DNA from: Nostoc sp. MG11
GTDB taxonomy: Bacteria > Cyanobacteriota > Cyanobacteriia > Cyanobacteriales > Nostocaceae
DNA: 64,000 nt
Direction of reading: 5' to 3'
Assembly: GCF_014904695.1 (NCBI RefSeq)
Contig: NZ_JACXXN010000020.1
Coordinates: 1 to 64,000 of the forward strand
Part shown: positions 56,904 through 64,000 of the stretch, in pieces
Layout of the letters: the number at the start of each line of letters is the position of its first letter
How positions within the stretch are numbered: the stretch's first letter is position 1
Notes under the pieces: model-generated
What the model was told of the DNA's origin: nothing
Database searches by the model: none
What the model saw: only the letters and a program-made list of their open reading frames with translations
Made by a program: the position numbers and the translations under genes

Positions 56904-57992
56904 ATGATTGAGCAAGTTGCGATCGCCTTTGAGCGTAAAGACTATCAAACAGCTGCGAAATTACTCAAACAGCTGTTAGCAGAATCACCAGAAAATCCTT
57001 GGGTGCAATTTTACCTTGCAAGACTGCACGAAGTATCCCAAAAGCGCCAAGACGCAGAAAAAATTTATCGCCAACTGCTGCGAGATACAACCAATACCAA
57101 AATAGTCACACAAGCACGTCAAGGTTTGCGGCGACTCCAAGAACTTGAACAGGAAGAAAGACAAAGAGCCATTTCCCAAGCAATGGCCCAAGCCAGTAAC
57201 ACTGAACTTGGCGTACTAGTTTTAGAACCTTTGAGTAACGAACTGAAAACAGAAGCATCTCGAAAATTTGCCCAAATTATGCAGTTAGATCCCTACACTG
57301 CAAGGTTAATGCTACCAAGCCGTGGCTGGAGATTGTACCGCAGTGGACAAGTAGGAGAATTAAAATTTTATGGCGAACAACTACAGCAGGCTAGCATTCC
57401 CTGTTTCTGGACAACCATAGCTCAGATTCAGCAAATTCAAGTTTTTCAAGTCAAATACTTTCTAGAATCTGCCCAACAAGCTACTGTTGTTTGTTGTAAT
57501 CAGTTAAATCAACTTGGTTCTTTAACTTTTGACTGGTTAGAAGTTAAAGCACAAGTTATAGGACTATTACCCATATTTGAGGAAGTTGTAGATCGCGACG
57601 TGCGCGGTAAACTGGAACGGAAGACCCAAATCCAAGACTATGCCCAGTTTTGTGATTTACACTTACCTGGCAGACGTTGTATTCTGCGACTCTATGACAA
57701 TGGCTATGACTTCCAGCAAGGTGTAAAAATCATTACCCAAGCTAGCCAAAATACAATTAGGATTAATTGGAATAGTCTATTGAGTTGGGTTGAGCAGCAA
57801 CTACCCCAAGTCAAAATTTGGTCAGATTTCACACCGTTTGCAGACACAGTATTAGAGCAAACAGAAATGCTGGGTCAAATCCAATCTCACATTCACCTGC
57901 TTCGTAGGGAACAGACTAATTGGGACCCAGCTTTTCATTTATATAGTGGACTGGTATTTGTTAAAGATGTGATGATGAGTAATGGGTTATGA
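56904..57992 (+). CDS. Cyanobacterial TPR-containing protein
   Basis: About 362 residues. A TPR-like pair at the N-terminus (FERKDYQTAAKLLKQLLAES, NPWVQFYLARLHE) leads into a Gln-rich helix and a larger C-terminal domain with a beta-rich core and FCDLHLPGRRCILRLYDNGY. I recognise no enzyme motif. It is probably a scaffold or regulatory protein conserved in cyanobacteria. ATG 56904 is preferred over GTG 56901. rsmE ends 68 bases upstream, so they could be co-transcribed. Confidence 0.65.
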   Translation: MIEQVAIAFERKDYQTAAKLLKQLLAESPENPWVQFYLARLHEVSQKRQDAEKIYRQLLRDTTNTKIVTQARQGLRRLQELEQEERQRAISQAMAQASNTELGVLVLEPLSNELKTEASRKFAQIMQLDPYTARLMLPSRGWRLYRSGQVGELKFYGEQLQQASIPCFWTTIAQIQQIQVFQVKYFLESAQQATVVCCNQLNQLGSLTFDWLEVKAQVIGLLPIFEEVVDRDVRGKLERKTQIQDYAQFCDLHLPGRRCILRLYDNGYDFQQGVKIITQASQNTIRINWNSLLSWVEQQLPQVKIWSDFTPFADTVLEQTEMLGQIQSHIHLLRREQTNWDPAFHLYSGLVFVKDVMMSNGL

Positions 57993-58015
57993 CGCCCCAA
58001 TTACCAAACTTAACT

Positions 58016-58096
58016 AGGAGTTTTAACCTGATATGCCATTTCTCGCTGACATTTGATTACTTTTGCTGAGGAGTTTTAACCTGACGTGCCATTTCT
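58016..58096. repeat. 28-bp direct repeat at the 3' end of the next minus-strand gene
   Basis: Two copies (58016-58043 and 58069-58096), starting AGGAGTTTTAACCTGA and ending GCCATTTCT, differ at two bases. The second copy encodes the end of the minus-strand gene (MARQVKTP). The first lies just outside it and looks like a duplicated, non-coding 3' end. Confidence 0.75.
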
Positions 58097-58656
58097 AAAT
58101 AAGCACTCATATTTGCCCCTGGACGGCGACGACCGTTAGAGCTAGTAACCGAAGGAGCGAGATATTTGGGCGCAAAAGTGGTTTCAGTTGGCTGCTCTTT
58201 GACTACTTTAGCTGCCGCAGCTTTTGCATTTTTGCCAGGTTGAATCTGAAGACCCTCGGCAGTTTGGACTAACTCAACATCGGCTGGTTTTGCCTTTTTA
58301 GCTGATTTTGTCTCTTTAACTGCTTTTGCTTTAGTCTTAGCTGCGGCAGTTTTTGTTCCATTCAATGAATCTGATTGGGATGGTTCTGGTGTATCTGATA
58401 CAAATGTTTCCGTTGCTTTCTTAGCACTCGATGCAACTGTTTCCGTTGCTTTCTTAGCATTCGATGCAACTGTTTCCGCTGCTTTCTTAGCGTTTGATGC
58501 TACCTCTTTAGCTGCTTCTTTAGCTGCTTCTAGCGGCTTTGCATCCTTGGTTTCGTCTAATTCTAAGAAATAGCCATTGCTTTTTTTCTTTCCAGGTAAT
58601 AGCCCAGTAACGAAACCCAGAATACTGGTGATTAATTTTTTGATAAAACCGATCAT
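58057..58656 (-). CDS. Lys/Ala-rich histone-like repeat protein
   Basis: 199 residues. An N-terminal amphipathic or membrane helix (MIGFIKKLITSILGFVTGLL) is followed by alanine, lysine and threonine-rich text with repeated units such as KKATETVASNAKKAAETV (about 45-85), then a lysine-rich part and a basic C-terminus GRRRPGANMSAYLEM. The repeats recall histone-H1-like or LEA proteins, but may reflect low complexity. The N-terminal helix suggests membrane association. Function unknown. Confidence 0.6.
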   Translation of the reverse strand: MIGFIKKLITSILGFVTGLLPGKKKSNGYFLELDETKDAKPLEAAKEAAKEVASNAKKAAETVASNAKKATETVASSAKKATETFVSDTPEPSQSDSLNGTKTAAAKTKAKAVKETKSAKKAKPADVELVQTAEGLQIQPGKNAKAAAAKVVKEQPTETTFAPKYLAPSVTSSNGRRRPGANMSAYLEMARQVKTPQQK

Positions 58657-59047
58657 TACAATTGCTCCTGCCTCTTAACTATCTGGAGTTTGACCGCAAT
58701 TATTAAGAATTACGGCTAAATGTTACATTTTTTTACGCCACTCTATCCTGGTGACAACCCTTAACTTAAGGTTTGTGCTTAATTAACATTGTAGTAACAC
58801 TACAGGGCAAATGTTCTCAACTCTTTCTTGCAACCACTTGCAACCTGTATACACCGAGAACTAATTATGAAATTTTACTGTAACTAAGAGCAAGATTCTG
58901 AAAGTAGACTTAATAAGAATTAACATTTCTTTGTTTGGCAGATACTCAGTTTTGATTAACCAGTGGAAGTAGTGTCATAGCCTATTGGCGAATAACGATT
59001 GTACCCAGTTAAATTTTCTACAGACTCGATTGAGCCGAACTTTATAG
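58657..59047. other. Intergenic divergent region
   Basis: 391 AT-rich bases without recognised genes. A short palindrome GTAGTAACACTAC lies near 58792-58804. Confidence 0.4.
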
Positions 59048-59716
59048 ATGAATACTAAAAATCAACAGCGCAATCCCGTTGTATTGGCACATGGCATTGA
59101 TGACACGGGGGCAGTTTTCTATAGAATGGCAGACTATTTAAAACAACAGGGTTGGTCTGTATATACCCTAAACCTAGTGCCTAATAATGGTGATGTAGGT
59201 CTTGATGAGTTAGCAAAGCAGTTAGCCAATTACATTGCTGGCACCTTTGCCCCAGAACAACCACTAGATTTGGTAGGCTTCAGTATGGGGGGAATTGTCA
59301 GCCGTTACTATGTGCAACGACTGGAGGGAATTAAGCGCGTGCAGCGGTTTGTCACTATATCTTCGCCCCATTATGGAACCGTGACTGCGTATGCTTCCCA
59401 GCGTCCTGGATGCGTGCAAATGCGTCCCAACAGCATTTTTCTTAAAGATTTGAATTCTGATGCTGCCATGCTAAAGCAGCTAAATTTTACTTCTATCTGG
59501 ACGCCTTATGATTTGATGATTGTACCAGCAAGAAGTTCACAAATGCCCGTGGGAGGAGAAGTAATAGTGCCAGTGGCGATGCACCCCTGGATGCTGAGAG
59601 ACTCTAGAAGCTTAGCAGTAGTAGCAGAAGTACTAACAGAGCCTATTAAGTTCTATCCCCAATTTGAGCATGTTCGTAACTCCCAAAAATTGCCTCTGGG
59701 TGGCGGTAATACTTGA
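59048..59716 (+). CDS. Lipase-type alpha/beta hydrolase
   Basis: 222 residues. The oxyanion start PVVLAHGIDDTGAVFYRM, the nucleophile elbow DLVGFSMGGIVSRYY (Ser in GFSMGG), the Asp in TPYDLMIVPARSS and the His in VPVAMHPWMLRD make a full catalytic triad. This resembles bacterial triacylglycerol lipases and the plant LCAT-like group. No signal peptide, so a cytosolic or membrane-associated substrate. The 3' end overlaps the convergent VOC gene by 71 bases. Confidence 0.88.
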   Translation: MNTKNQQRNPVVLAHGIDDTGAVFYRMADYLKQQGWSVYTLNLVPNNGDVGLDELAKQLANYIAGTFAPEQPLDLVGFSMGGIVSRYYVQRLEGIKRVQRFVTISSPHYGTVTAYASQRPGCVQMRPNSIFLKDLNSDAAMLKQLNFTSIWTPYDLMIVPARSSQMPVGGEVIVPVAMHPWMLRDSRSLAVVAEVLTEPIKFYPQFEHVRNSQKLPLGGGNT

Positions 59717-60077
59717 ACTCCATCAAGTTATAAAAGGGATCTTCTAAAAAGAAAGTCCGATGTTCCAGAAGAGAACCAACAAAGCGATTTTTGGGTTCTT
59801 CTCTAAAAATAAGCTGTTGTAGTTGTGCCTTTTCTAGTAAGTCTTCCCAGTCACGTTCTTGGGTAAAAATTAGCCCAAAGTGTCTAGGATAAATAGTACG
59901 TTGAGGTGACAAGGGTTCTTTAGTGACATGGGCTACCAGTTGATGACCGTAGAGATTGAGAATTAGGGCATACTGACTTTCACGACCAGGAATGCAGCCC
60001 AAGCCTTCTACATAATATGCTTTTGTTTGGGCAATATCAGTCACGGGGAAGGCAAGATGAAATAAAGTTTGGTTCAT
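59646..60077 (-). CDS. VOC (glyoxalase/dioxygenase-type) family protein
   Basis: About 143 residues from ATG 60077 (MNQTLFHLAFPVTDIAQTKA). The betaalphabetabetabeta pattern with HLAFPVTDIAQTKAYYVEG and LEDPFYNLMEFKYYRHPEA is VOC-like; metal ligands are the His in the first strand and the Glu in MEFKYY. The substrate is unknown. The terminal 24 residues overlap the convergent lipase gene. Confidence 0.85.
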   Translation of the reverse strand: MNQTLFHLAFPVTDIAQTKAYYVEGLGCIPGRESQYALILNLYGHQLVAHVTKEPLSPQRTIYPRHFGLIFTQERDWEDLLEKAQLQQLIFREEPKNRFVGSLLEHRTFFLEDPFYNLMEFKYYRHPEAIFGSYEHAQIGDRT

Positions 60078-60543
60078 GGCTTGCACTGAGGAGACTGGTG
60101 GTTGAGACTATTTACAATTTATGTTAACGAGATTCAGTTACGGTCAATGTGAACACAGTTTTAATTGACCTTAGCTTATATTCTTATGGCCAAGTTTGGA
60201 TTTAAACGCTTTGTTTGCGACAAGCTTTTGGCTGTGATCAAAATTTGCACAGTTCCAATTTGCTCTTAGCCTGAGGTAAGCTGCTATCGACGTTCGTCGG
60301 TAGGAAGCTGAACCTTGAACTTTCTTATGCGTCTACTCTTGTGCAGCCATAGTAATTTATGTTTGCATGGACAAGAGTGTAAATATTCAGGCGGTGCAAT
60401 TACAAGATATTACCTGTATTTTGACACTAAGCTTTTAGAGCGATCGCTATTCAGTAAATAATATAAACATATTACATAGCTCGGGGGAGCTAAAGGTCAA
60501 ACAGTTAAGCTTTAAATGTAAAACTACTCGTGATTGATTAGTG
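60078..60543. other. Intergenic region
   Basis: 466 bases between divergent genes. No gene recognised; short AT-rich stretches and a GCGATCGC site at 60440. Confidence 0.4.
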
Positions 60544-61341
60544 ATGATATCTTTAATTAACTCTATGAATCCCTGGTTAGTTGGGATAAGTTTAAACACA
60601 ATTTTGTTGGGCATAGCTGCGATCGCTCTCAAAAAATTGCTGACCCCGGCTGGATTATTCCACGCTTGGTTATTAGGTGTACTAATTTGGGGAACTCTCG
60701 GCTGGCAAGGATATGTAGTAGTCATGTTCTATTTTATAGTCGGTTCTGGAGTTACCCGCATCGGCATGGCCCAAAAAGAAGCAGAAGGAATTGCCGAAAA
60801 ACGTTCTGGAGCAAGAGGTCCAGAAAATGTCTGGGGTTCAGCTTTGACGGGGGCGCTATGTGCCTTGGGAGTAGGGCTGATCAATTCAGGATTCATCTTA
60901 CCCAGTCCCCAGTACCTAGTTCCCAGCCCCCAATCCCTACTATTGTTAGGCTATGTGGCGAGTTTCAGTACCAAACTTTCTGATACTACTGCTAGCGAAG
61001 TCGGGAAAGCATATGGAAAACGCACCTTTTTGATTACCACACTGCAACCAGTATCTCGTGGAACAGAAGGAGCGGTTAGCTTAGAGGGAACTTTAGCTGG
61101 TGTAGTGGCATCAGTTGCGATCGCTTTTGTTGGCTGGGGAGTAGGTTTGATTGATCTATGGGGAGTCGCTTGGTGTGTGCTAGCAGCGTTTATTGCCACA
61201 AACTTAGAAAGTGTGATTGGGGCAACGCTGCAATCTAAATATACTTGGCTAACCAACGAAGTGGTAAATATCTTCAACACATTAATAGGTGCGATCGCTG
61301 CAATAATACTTGCCTGGACATGGACAAGTATCATTGCCTGA
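60544..61341 (+). CDS. DUF92 membrane protein (phytyl-phosphate kinase/VTE6-like)
   Basis: About 265 residues, six or seven membrane helices. Conserved DUF92 text includes AEKRSGARGPENVWGSA and FSTKLSDTTASEVGKAYGKR, and TRGTEGAVSLEGTLAG-like (SRGTEGAVSLEGTLAGV). Plant member VTE6 phosphorylates phytyl phosphate to phytyl diphosphate for tocopherol and chlorophyll. A proline- and serine-rich stretch (PSPQYLVPSPQSLL) between helices comes from a heptamer repeat. The start is ATG 60544 (GTG 60541 next to it). Confidence 0.88.
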   Translation: MISLINSMNPWLVGISLNTILLGIAAIALKKLLTPAGLFHAWLLGVLIWGTLGWQGYVVVMFYFIVGSGVTRIGMAQKEAEGIAEKRSGARGPENVWGSALTGALCALGVGLINSGFILPSPQYLVPSPQSLLLLGYVASFSTKLSDTTASEVGKAYGKRTFLITTLQPVSRGTEGAVSLEGTLAGVVASVAIAFVGWGVGLIDLWGVAWCVLAAFIATNLESVIGATLQSKYTWLTNEVVNIFNTLIGAIAAIILAWTWTSIIA

Positions 61342-61694
61342 GCATTTTGACATTTGTAAAGCTTTTTTACACAACCCGCTCTTGGCCAAAAACAAAAAAG
61401 TCTTAGAGGAAGTGGCTTTCAGTCGTGGTGGCAATACAAAATCGAATGACCTGGTTGCTTAGCTAATGTGCTATTGCCCAGATACACCATACTATCTACT
61501 ATCTTGCTCTTGCTAGACTGTACCAGTGATCAGACGAAATTATTTTATTTACTAGTCATATAAATTTGCACTCATTTTCTATGTAATTAGTTCACGAAAT
61601 CTTTATCATATTTATCCATAAATGACAAGCTGATTTCTATATGATTTAATTTGAAAGATGCTTAAGTGTTTAACCATTTCCACGTAATTAGTTC
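61342..61694. other. Intergenic region with a degenerate copy of the next gene's start
   Basis: 353 bases. The segment 61581-61647 resembles 61682-61748, which includes the PpiC start; see the repeat entry. The rest is AT-rich with no gene. Confidence 0.5.
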
Positions 61695-61748
61695 ATGGAA
61701 TCTTCATCCTTTTTAACCATCAATGACCAGCCGATTTCTTTAGAGGAA
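61581..61748. repeat. Degenerate 101-bp-offset duplication of the parvulin gene start
   Basis: 61581-61647 and 61682-61748 share GTAATTAGTTCA, then GAATCTT/AAATCTT and ATGACAAGCTGATTTCT against ATGACCAGCCGATTTCT. In the upstream copy the start codon ATG is ACG, so it is not translatable. Confidence 0.75.
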
Positions 61749-62453
61749 GTAGTAAAATACCTGCAAGCCTCTGGAAAATTGGGACAATTCATTGGGGACA
61801 TTCTCCGTCAGCGCGTAATTGAGCAGGAAATACAAACGCGAGATGATATTGAAATCAGTCCAGCATTAACTGAACAGACAATTATTGATTTTAGGCTGAA
61901 AAATCAACTGGCTGACCCTCAAAGTTTTCAAGAGTGGTTAAACAAAAACAACACAGACTACGCTACCTTTCACGCATCAGTCGTTTTTGGCTTCAAATTA
62001 GAAAAGCTGAAGGCTGTAATTACGGAACCAAAAATCCCAGAATATTTCATCGAACGTAAAATTTTTTTGGATCGGATAGTACTCTCTCGCATCTTGGTTG
62101 AAAATCGCGAACTGAGTGAAGAACTACAAACTCAAATCGAAGAAGGAGGTAGCTTTGAGCAATTAGCTAAAGAGTATTCAGTTGCAGATGACCGAATTGT
62201 ACACGGCATGATGGGGCCAATCAGTCGAGGAAGTCTACCAGATATACTACGGGCAGCTGTTGATGTGGCGAGTCCTGGACAATTAGTAGGGCCAGTAGAA
62301 CTTGAAGGACGCTATGGTTTGTTTCGAGTAGAACAATTTCTGCCAGCGTCTTTAGAAGATACTCAACTAAAGCAAGCACTACAAAATGAGTTATTTGAGA
62401 AATGGCTAGCAGAGAAAATTCAAAAGCTGACGGTGAAATTACAAGTGAGTTAA
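61695..62453 (+). CDS. Parvulin-type peptidyl-prolyl isomerase
   Basis: 252 residues. A helical N-terminal domain (about 1-110, SurA-like) precedes a parvulin domain (about 120-230): RIVLSRILVENRELSEELQT, FEQLAKEYSVADDR and MMGPISRGSLPDIL, GRYGLFRVEQFL. No signal peptide. It overlaps the start of an ABC exporter gene by 52 bases, so it is likely to assist folding or export of that transporter's substrate. Confidence 0.88.
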   Translation: MESSSFLTINDQPISLEEVVKYLQASGKLGQFIGDILRQRVIEQEIQTRDDIEISPALTEQTIIDFRLKNQLADPQSFQEWLNKNNTDYATFHASVVFGFKLEKLKAVITEPKIPEYFIERKIFLDRIVLSRILVENRELSEELQTQIEEGGSFEQLAKEYSVADDRIVHGMMGPISRGSLPDILRAAVDVASPGQLVGPVELEGRYGLFRVEQFLPASLEDTQLKQALQNELFEKWLAEKIQKLTVKLQVS

Positions 62454-64000
62454 AAATTCTGGATAATGAATCTCTACTAAGCGTGCTAGCCTCTTTACCT
62501 TGGAATCAGCCACCTCTAACTTGGCTCACGCCCGAACAAAAATCCCGATTACAAAATCAGTCCCAAATCCGTCAGTATCGTCTCGGAGAAAAAATTTGGT
62601 CAAATGAAATTGGAGGTTCCCAATTCTTTATTGTGGCTGGTAAAGTCCGCCTGCGTAAAGAACTCCGAGGAAACTTTGGAGAAGAAAATATTGGTAAGCC
62701 ATTAGCAGCTTTAGAGGCGGGGGATTGGTTTGGCGACTTACAAAAGCTTTCTGTAGATTGTAAAGCTGTAGCCGCTAGTAAAGAAGTAGTAATAGTGTGT
62801 TGGGAAACAGCACTGTGGGATGAAGTTTCTAACCCACAACTAGAGGAATTCTGGCAAGGGCCTTTAGAAGAAGGAGAAAAAGGCAAACAGACAGAGGGAG
62901 GGACATTTTCTCACTCCCCTACTTCTCCACTTCCTCACTCCTCCACTGCTTCACTTCCCCACTCTTCCACTCTGGTAATCCCAAATTATCCTTTTGTTGC
63001 TAGCTGGAATACGGCTGCTGCTTGTTTAACAATGGCGGCGCAACAGTTAGAAAATGGTGTGCAACTGGAATGGGTGCAACGCCAACTCAGAGGACAACGC
63101 CCAAAACATGTTGTGGAAGCAGGAGAAAAGTTAGGATTGCTGTTGCGACGGTTGCAAGTGAATTGGCGTGAGTTGCGCCAGTTGTCATTTCCAGCCTTAT
63201 TGCTGTGGAATCCTGACTCAGTTCAGACTCCCTCTTGGGTGGTGGCGTATGGAGTAAAGGGCGATCGCCTAATTATCGCTAATCCTCTAAATCCTGATCG
63301 GACTTGTGAAAGCTTGCCGCAGTCAGTAGTTGAGGCGTCCTGGGATGGGCAACTGTGGCAAGCAGAACTTATATCCAAGCAAGAAAAATTTAACCTCGGT
63401 TGGTTCACACCAGCAGTTTGGAAATATCGGGGATTGCTAGGAGAAGTATTACTAGCGTCTTTTACGTTACAGCTTTTAGGATTAACAACACCGCTAATTA
63501 CGCAAGTCGTTATTGATAAGGTGATGGTGCAGGAGAGCTTGGCAACATTGGATGTCATGGCGATCGCACTTTTATCGGTAGCCATATTTGAGGCCATACT
63601 CGGTACTCTGCGCCTATTCATATTTACTCATACAGCCCGTCGCTTAGATCTGAGTTTATCAGCACAGCTATTTCGCCACCTAATGCGTCTGCCTTTGGCT
63701 TATTTTGAGTCGCGGCGCGTCGGAGACACAGTAGCACGAGTCCAAGAACTCGAACAAATCCGCCAGTTTCTCACAGGTACAGCATTAACTGTGATTCTGG
63801 ATAGCATCTTTGCTGTGGTCTACCTGGCATTGATGTTTTACTATAACGTCCCACTTACCTTTGTGGCTTTAGGAGTACTGCCACTTTTTGCCATTTTGAC
63901 GATAGTTGCAACACCAATTCTTCGCAACTGGCTCAACGAAACATTTAACCGCAGTGCCGATAGTCAATCGTTTCTAGTGGAGACAATGACGGGAATTCAT
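62402..64000 (+). CDS. Peptidase-like ABC exporter with N-terminal cNMP-like domain (5' part)
   Basis: Open from ATG 62402 to the window end: 533 codons. Residues about 55-150 resemble a cyclic-nucleotide-binding-like fold (RLGEKIWSNEIGGSQFFIVA, LEAGDWFGDLQKL). A low-complexity Ser/Pro linker (152-192) follows. Residues about 193-320 form a C39 peptidase-like domain, but the usual catalytic DCGAAC reads NTAAAC and the histidine is changed, so it is probably inactive. The membrane domain follows (LGLTTPLITQVVIDKV, about 350-). It overlaps the parvulin gene by 52 bases. The ATPase part is beyond the window. Confidence 0.88.
   Translation, partial: MASRENSKADGEITSELKILDNESLLSVLASLPWNQPPLTWLTPEQKSRLQNQSQIRQYRLGEKIWSNEIGGSQFFIVAGKVRLRKELRGNFGEENIGKPLAALEAGDWFGDLQKLSVDCKAVAASKEVVIVCWETALWDEVSNPQLEEFWQGPLEEGEKGKQTEGGTFSHSPTSPLPHSSTASLPHSSTLVIPNYPFVASWNTAAACLTMAAQQLENGVQLEWVQRQLRGQRPKHVVEAGEKLGLLLRRLQVNWRELRQLSFPALLLWNPDSVQTPSWVVAYGVKGDRLIIANPLNPDRTCESLPQSVVEASWDGQLWQAELISKQEKFNLGWFTPAVWKYRGLLGEVLLASFTLQLLGLTTPLITQVVIDKVMVQESLATLDVMAIALLSVAIFEAILGTLRLFIFTHTARRLDLSLSAQLFRHLMRLPLAYFESRRVGDTVARVQELEQIRQFLTGTALTVILDSIFAVVYLALMFYYNVPLTFVALGVLPLFAILTIVATPILRNWLNETFNRSADSQSFLVETMTGIH

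Noticed and set aside
60447-60725. Minus-strand frame over the DUF92 start
   Set aside because: Shadow of the DUF92 gene; no similarity or ribosome site.
62402-64000. Identity of the exporter as HetC
   Set aside because: HetC is also an ABC exporter with a peptidase-like part, but the visible N-terminus and parvulin neighbour do not identify it; I leave it unnamed.

Overview
The window is cyanobacterial chromosome, most likely from a filamentous Nostoc/Anabaena-type organism (Nostocales). The signs are many GCGATCGC (HIP1) octamers, short tandem heptamer repeats between genes, a high-light-inducible protein, tocopherol-pathway genes, a ferredoxin-dependent sulfite reductase, a PEP-CTERM protein, the Yfr1 small RNA between a guaB-family gene and trxA, and a ctaB-ctaA / coxBAC cluster. 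The genus is inferred. No rRNA, cas gene or complete transposon is present.

Region by region. 1-5.3 kb is accessory: a broken YoeB-like toxin, a DUF815 ATPase, then a two-gene unit (membrane coiled-coil protein with a TerB-C-like tail, and a BrxD-like/DUF2791 ATPase) followed by a GTGA-coupled third cistron that stops after 23 codons. 5.3-9.3 kb holds a PhnD-like binding lipoprotein coupled to a histidine kinase, and an FHA membrane protein. 9.3-20.5 kb holds a palindromic repeat, a DacB peptidase, alanine dehydrogenase, an Hli protein, a WD40 protein, a PstS-like protein beside a Ser/Thr kinase whose glycine-rich loop is duplicated, a DnaJ-TPR protein divergent from tocopherol cyclase, and tRNA-Arg(CCT). 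20.7-26.4 kb holds a YdcF protein, guaB3, Yfr1, trxA, a one-spacer CRISPR-like locus, an exported amidohydrolase and a PEP-CTERM protein.

26.8-33.1 kb is the respiratory block: heme O and heme A synthases on the minus strand, divergent from coxB-coxA-coxC, which encode an A2-type (YSHP) cytochrome c oxidase. 33.2-41.7 kb holds a Uma2 gene with one nonsense codon, an RHH protein, the ffh-rpsP-KH-phoH information-processing run, a ChuX-like protein, and a graveyard of mobile elements (an IS701-like remnant between RAYT fragments). 41.8-47.6 kb holds an ABC exporter, three tRNA genes (Tyr, Thr, Arg-TCT), cyanobacterial hypotheticals and cutA.

47.7-64 kb holds a secreted TPR-CHAT protein with near-identical repeats, an antitoxin-like gene with a truncated toxin, an ADP-ribosylglycohydrolase, a beta-barrel-like protein, sulfite reductase with an added ribbon-helix-helix tail, rsmE, TPR and histone-like hypotheticals, a lipase overlapping a VOC gene, a DUF92/VTE6-like gene, a parvulin, and the start of a peptidase-like ABC exporter that runs off the window.

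Two themes stand out. First, small repeats have entered coding sequence in frame (CHAT gene, DUF92 gene, exporter linker, end of ctaA). Second, several conflict-type genes are broken (YoeB, RelE-like toxin, Uma2, third cistron of the TerB-C/BrxD-like unit). The best candidates for under-described biology are the TerB-C/BrxD-like unit and the sulfite reductase-RHH fusion.
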